From the NCBI GenBank assembly GCA_002392545.1, contig DGHF01000087.1:1-9362 (forward strand): DNA of 9,362 nt, read 5' to 3'. Numbering within the stretch: the first letter of the stretch is position 1; each line of letters opens with the position of its first letter. The stretch is from Ruminococcus sp. UBA3855. Its GTDB lineage: Bacteria; Bacillota; Clostridia; Oscillospirales; Ruminococcaceae. The translations under genes were made by a program, and so were the position numbers. A model generated the notes under the pieces. That model searched no databases. It was not told the origin of the DNA and saw only the letters and a list, made by a program, of their open reading frames with translations. Below are positions 8,463 to 9,362 of this stretch, piece after piece.

Positions 8463-9137
8463 TCAATTATCCACGGCAATCACAGTTAAAGTCATTTCAT
8501 TGACACGGAAATGAATGTCATACCCTGCAAAACGCATGCTATAAATCCGTTCAGGGTCGTTCTGATACGATGGTCTTGGGTCATCTGCCAGACACGCACA
8601 GACGGCTTTTTGTTTCTCTATGGGGATGAGGTGCAGTAATTCCGGCGGAAATACCACATTCAATTGATACGACTGCAATTTCTCCGCATAACTCCCCTTA
8701 GCATCAAGACGGCTGTCAGCGTAGGGAATATAAGGCTTAATGTCAAAAATGGGTGTTCCATCCAGCAAATCCACACCGGACACAATTAAAGCAGTACCCT
8801 CTTCGAGGGAATGTTCCAGCCGTTCCAATTTCACGCAGGAAAGCCCTAAAGGGTTCGGGCGAAATGGCGAACGTGTCGCAAAAACTCCCAGTCGCTTGTT
8901 ACCACCTAACCTTGGTGGTCTGACAGTCGGAGACCATTCTTCACGGTGTGATTCTGAAAAATCGAATATCACCCACAAATGAGAAAATTCTTCAATCCCC
9001 CTGAAAGCCTCTTCCCTGCGGAATTCCGGAAAAAAGACAATTTTCCCCATGAGTTCGGGCACACGTCCGCTCTGTCGGGGAATGCCGAATTTATCTTGAA
9101 AATCCGTGTGCATGACTGCAATTGGTTCAATATTCAT
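8463..9137 (-). CDS. trmO: TrmO, tRNA (t6A37) N6-methyltransferase
   Basis: TrmO (formerly YaeB/TsaA, UPF0066) uses S-adenosylmethionine to methylate N6 of threonylcarbamoyladenosine at position 37, giving m6t6A, known in Escherichia coli for tRNA-Thr. It is a beta-barrel methyltransferase without a Rossmann fold. The 224-residue protein is close to family length and carries the signature blocks: 'GIPRQSG' at 18-24, 'FSHLWVIFDFSE' at 51-62, the hallmark stretch at about 72-100 with 'PPRLGGN' and 'ATRSPFRPNPLGLS', and 'GVDLLDGTPIFDIKPYIPY' at 121-139. The C-terminal part ('DPRPSY' at 186-191 and the final 'IHFRV' region) matches the family's small C-terminal domain. The ATG has a strong AAGGAG (9146-9151) 8 nt upstream. 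The gene lies just downstream of a tRNA-Lys gene and its terminator. No terminator was found after its stop, so some readthrough into addB is possible. Confidence 0.95.
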   Translation of the reverse strand: MNIEPIAVMHTDFQDKFGIPRQSGRVPELMGKIVFFPEFRREEAFRGIEEFSHLWVIFDFSESHREEWSPTVRPPRLGGNKRLGVFATRSPFRPNPLGLSCVKLERLEHSLEEGTALIVSGVDLLDGTPIFDIKPYIPYADSRLDAKGSYAEKLQSYQLNVVFPPELLHLIPIEKQKAVCACLADDPRPSYQNDPERIYSMRFAGYDIHFRVNEMTLTVIAVDN

Positions 9138-9171
9138 TATACTTACTCCTTTTTATTTTTCCCCATACCCC

Positions 9172-9193
9172 TTTGATAAGTATACAAATCAAA
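9172..9193. promoter_or_regulatory. Interrupted palindrome upstream of trmO, possible operator over a -10 box
   Basis: The sequence TTTGAT-AA-GTATAC-AA-ATCAAA is symmetric in nine of eleven base pairs. On the minus strand it contains TATACT (9184-9179), a possible -10 box about 42 bp before the trmO ATG. No good -35 box is seen at 16-18 bp, so the promoter itself is weakly supported. The symmetry could be a repressor site or chance in AT-rich DNA. It overlaps the T tract of the tRNA terminator by three bases. Confidence 0.3.
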
Positions 9194-9219
9194 AAGCCTG
9201 TCAGAATTGACAGGCTTTT
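9191..9219 (-). terminator. Rho-independent terminator after the tRNA genes
   Basis: On the minus strand AAAAGCCTGTCA pairs perfectly with TGACAGGCTTTT across a 4-nt ATTC loop, giving a 12-bp stem ending in a run of five T. It starts 4 nt after the 3' end of tRNA-Lys and separates the tRNA unit from trmO. The near-symmetric flanks could also work weakly on the other strand, but no plus-strand gene is seen that would use it. Confidence 0.85.
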
Positions 9220-9223
9220 CAAG

Positions 9224-9296
9224 TGTGACATGCGAGATTCGAACTCGCGACCCTACGCTTAAAAGGCGTATGCTCTACCGACTGAGCTAATGTCAC
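9224..9296 (-). tRNA. tRNA-Lys (anticodon TTT)
   Basis: The 73-nt sequence folds into a complete cloverleaf. The acceptor stem pairs GTGACAT with ATGTCAC, followed by discriminator A. The D arm is GCTC-AGTCGGTA-GAGC. The anticodon stem TACGC/GCGTA holds the loop CTTTTAA, with anticodon TTT at 9263-9261 (reading AAA/AAG lysine codons) and A at position 37. The T arm is GCGAG-TTCGAAT-CTCGC. The 3' CCA is not encoded (CTT follows the discriminator), so it must be added enzymatically. Confidence 0.97.
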
Positions 9297-9306
9297 ATAT
9301 ATGAAA

Positions 9307-9362
9307 TTGGGGTGGAGGGATTTGAACCCCCGACTGACGGAGTCAGAGTCCGTTGCCTTACC
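9307..9362 (-). tRNA. tRNA-Gln (anticodon CTG), 5' end outside the window
   Basis: The visible 56 nt hold the end of the D arm (GGTAAGGC), the anticodon stem ACGGA/TCCGT with loop CTCTGAC (anticodon CTG, reading CAG), the variable loop, a T arm with loop TTCAAAT, and the 3' acceptor strand CACCCCA with discriminator A. About 16 nt of the 5' side lie beyond the right edge. The body matches bacterial tRNA-Gln. The CTG anticodon, rather than TTG, suggests a dedicated CAG reader beside a TTG species elsewhere. CCA is not encoded. It lies 10 bp upstream of tRNA-Lys and is probably cotranscribed with it. Confidence 0.93.

Overview
The window looks like ordinary chromosome from a moderate-GC Bacillota bacterium, probably a Clostridia member of the Ruminococcus/Oscillospirales type. 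The phylum rests on the AddA/AddB recombination nuclease (the Gram-positive counterpart of RecBCD), the consensus vegetative promoter, strong AAGGAG-type ribosome binding sites and low-GC coding bias. The narrower placement is a guess. Every recognised gene lies on the minus strand, so transcription runs from the right edge to the left.

The right edge (9224-9362) holds two tRNA genes 10 bp apart: tRNA-Gln(CTG), cut by the window edge, and a complete tRNA-Lys(TTT). Neither encodes the 3' CCA. A 12-bp hairpin with a short T tract follows them and probably ends the tRNA unit. Next comes trmO (8463-9137), which encodes the tRNA t6A37 N6-methyltransferase. Its upstream region carries an interrupted 22-bp palindrome over a possible -10 box.

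A 91-bp gap follows (8372-8462), with no clear terminator but with a near-perfect promoter (TTGACT, 17 bp, TATAAT). This promoter drives a tightly packed unit. addB (8371-4991) begins with TTG and encodes the helicase/nuclease subunit with an Fe-S cluster. addA (5007-1252) encodes the UvrD-like helicase/nuclease and overlaps addB by 17 nt. A beta-lactamase-fold serine hydrolase (1255-98) overlaps addA by 4 nt. The N-terminus of a GNAT acetyltransferase runs off the left edge. AddA and AddB together would process double-strand DNA ends for RecA loading. The hydrolase and acetyltransferase appear to be cotranscribed passengers of unknown substrate.

I see no mobile element, CRISPR array or phage gene, and no convincing new multi-gene system. 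The points most worth a second look are a lysine-rich, A-tract-encoded AddB tail in which the AddA frame is also open, the palindrome upstream of trmO, and a strongly strand-skewed CCGGAA hexamer. There is no gene-free stretch longer than 300 bases.
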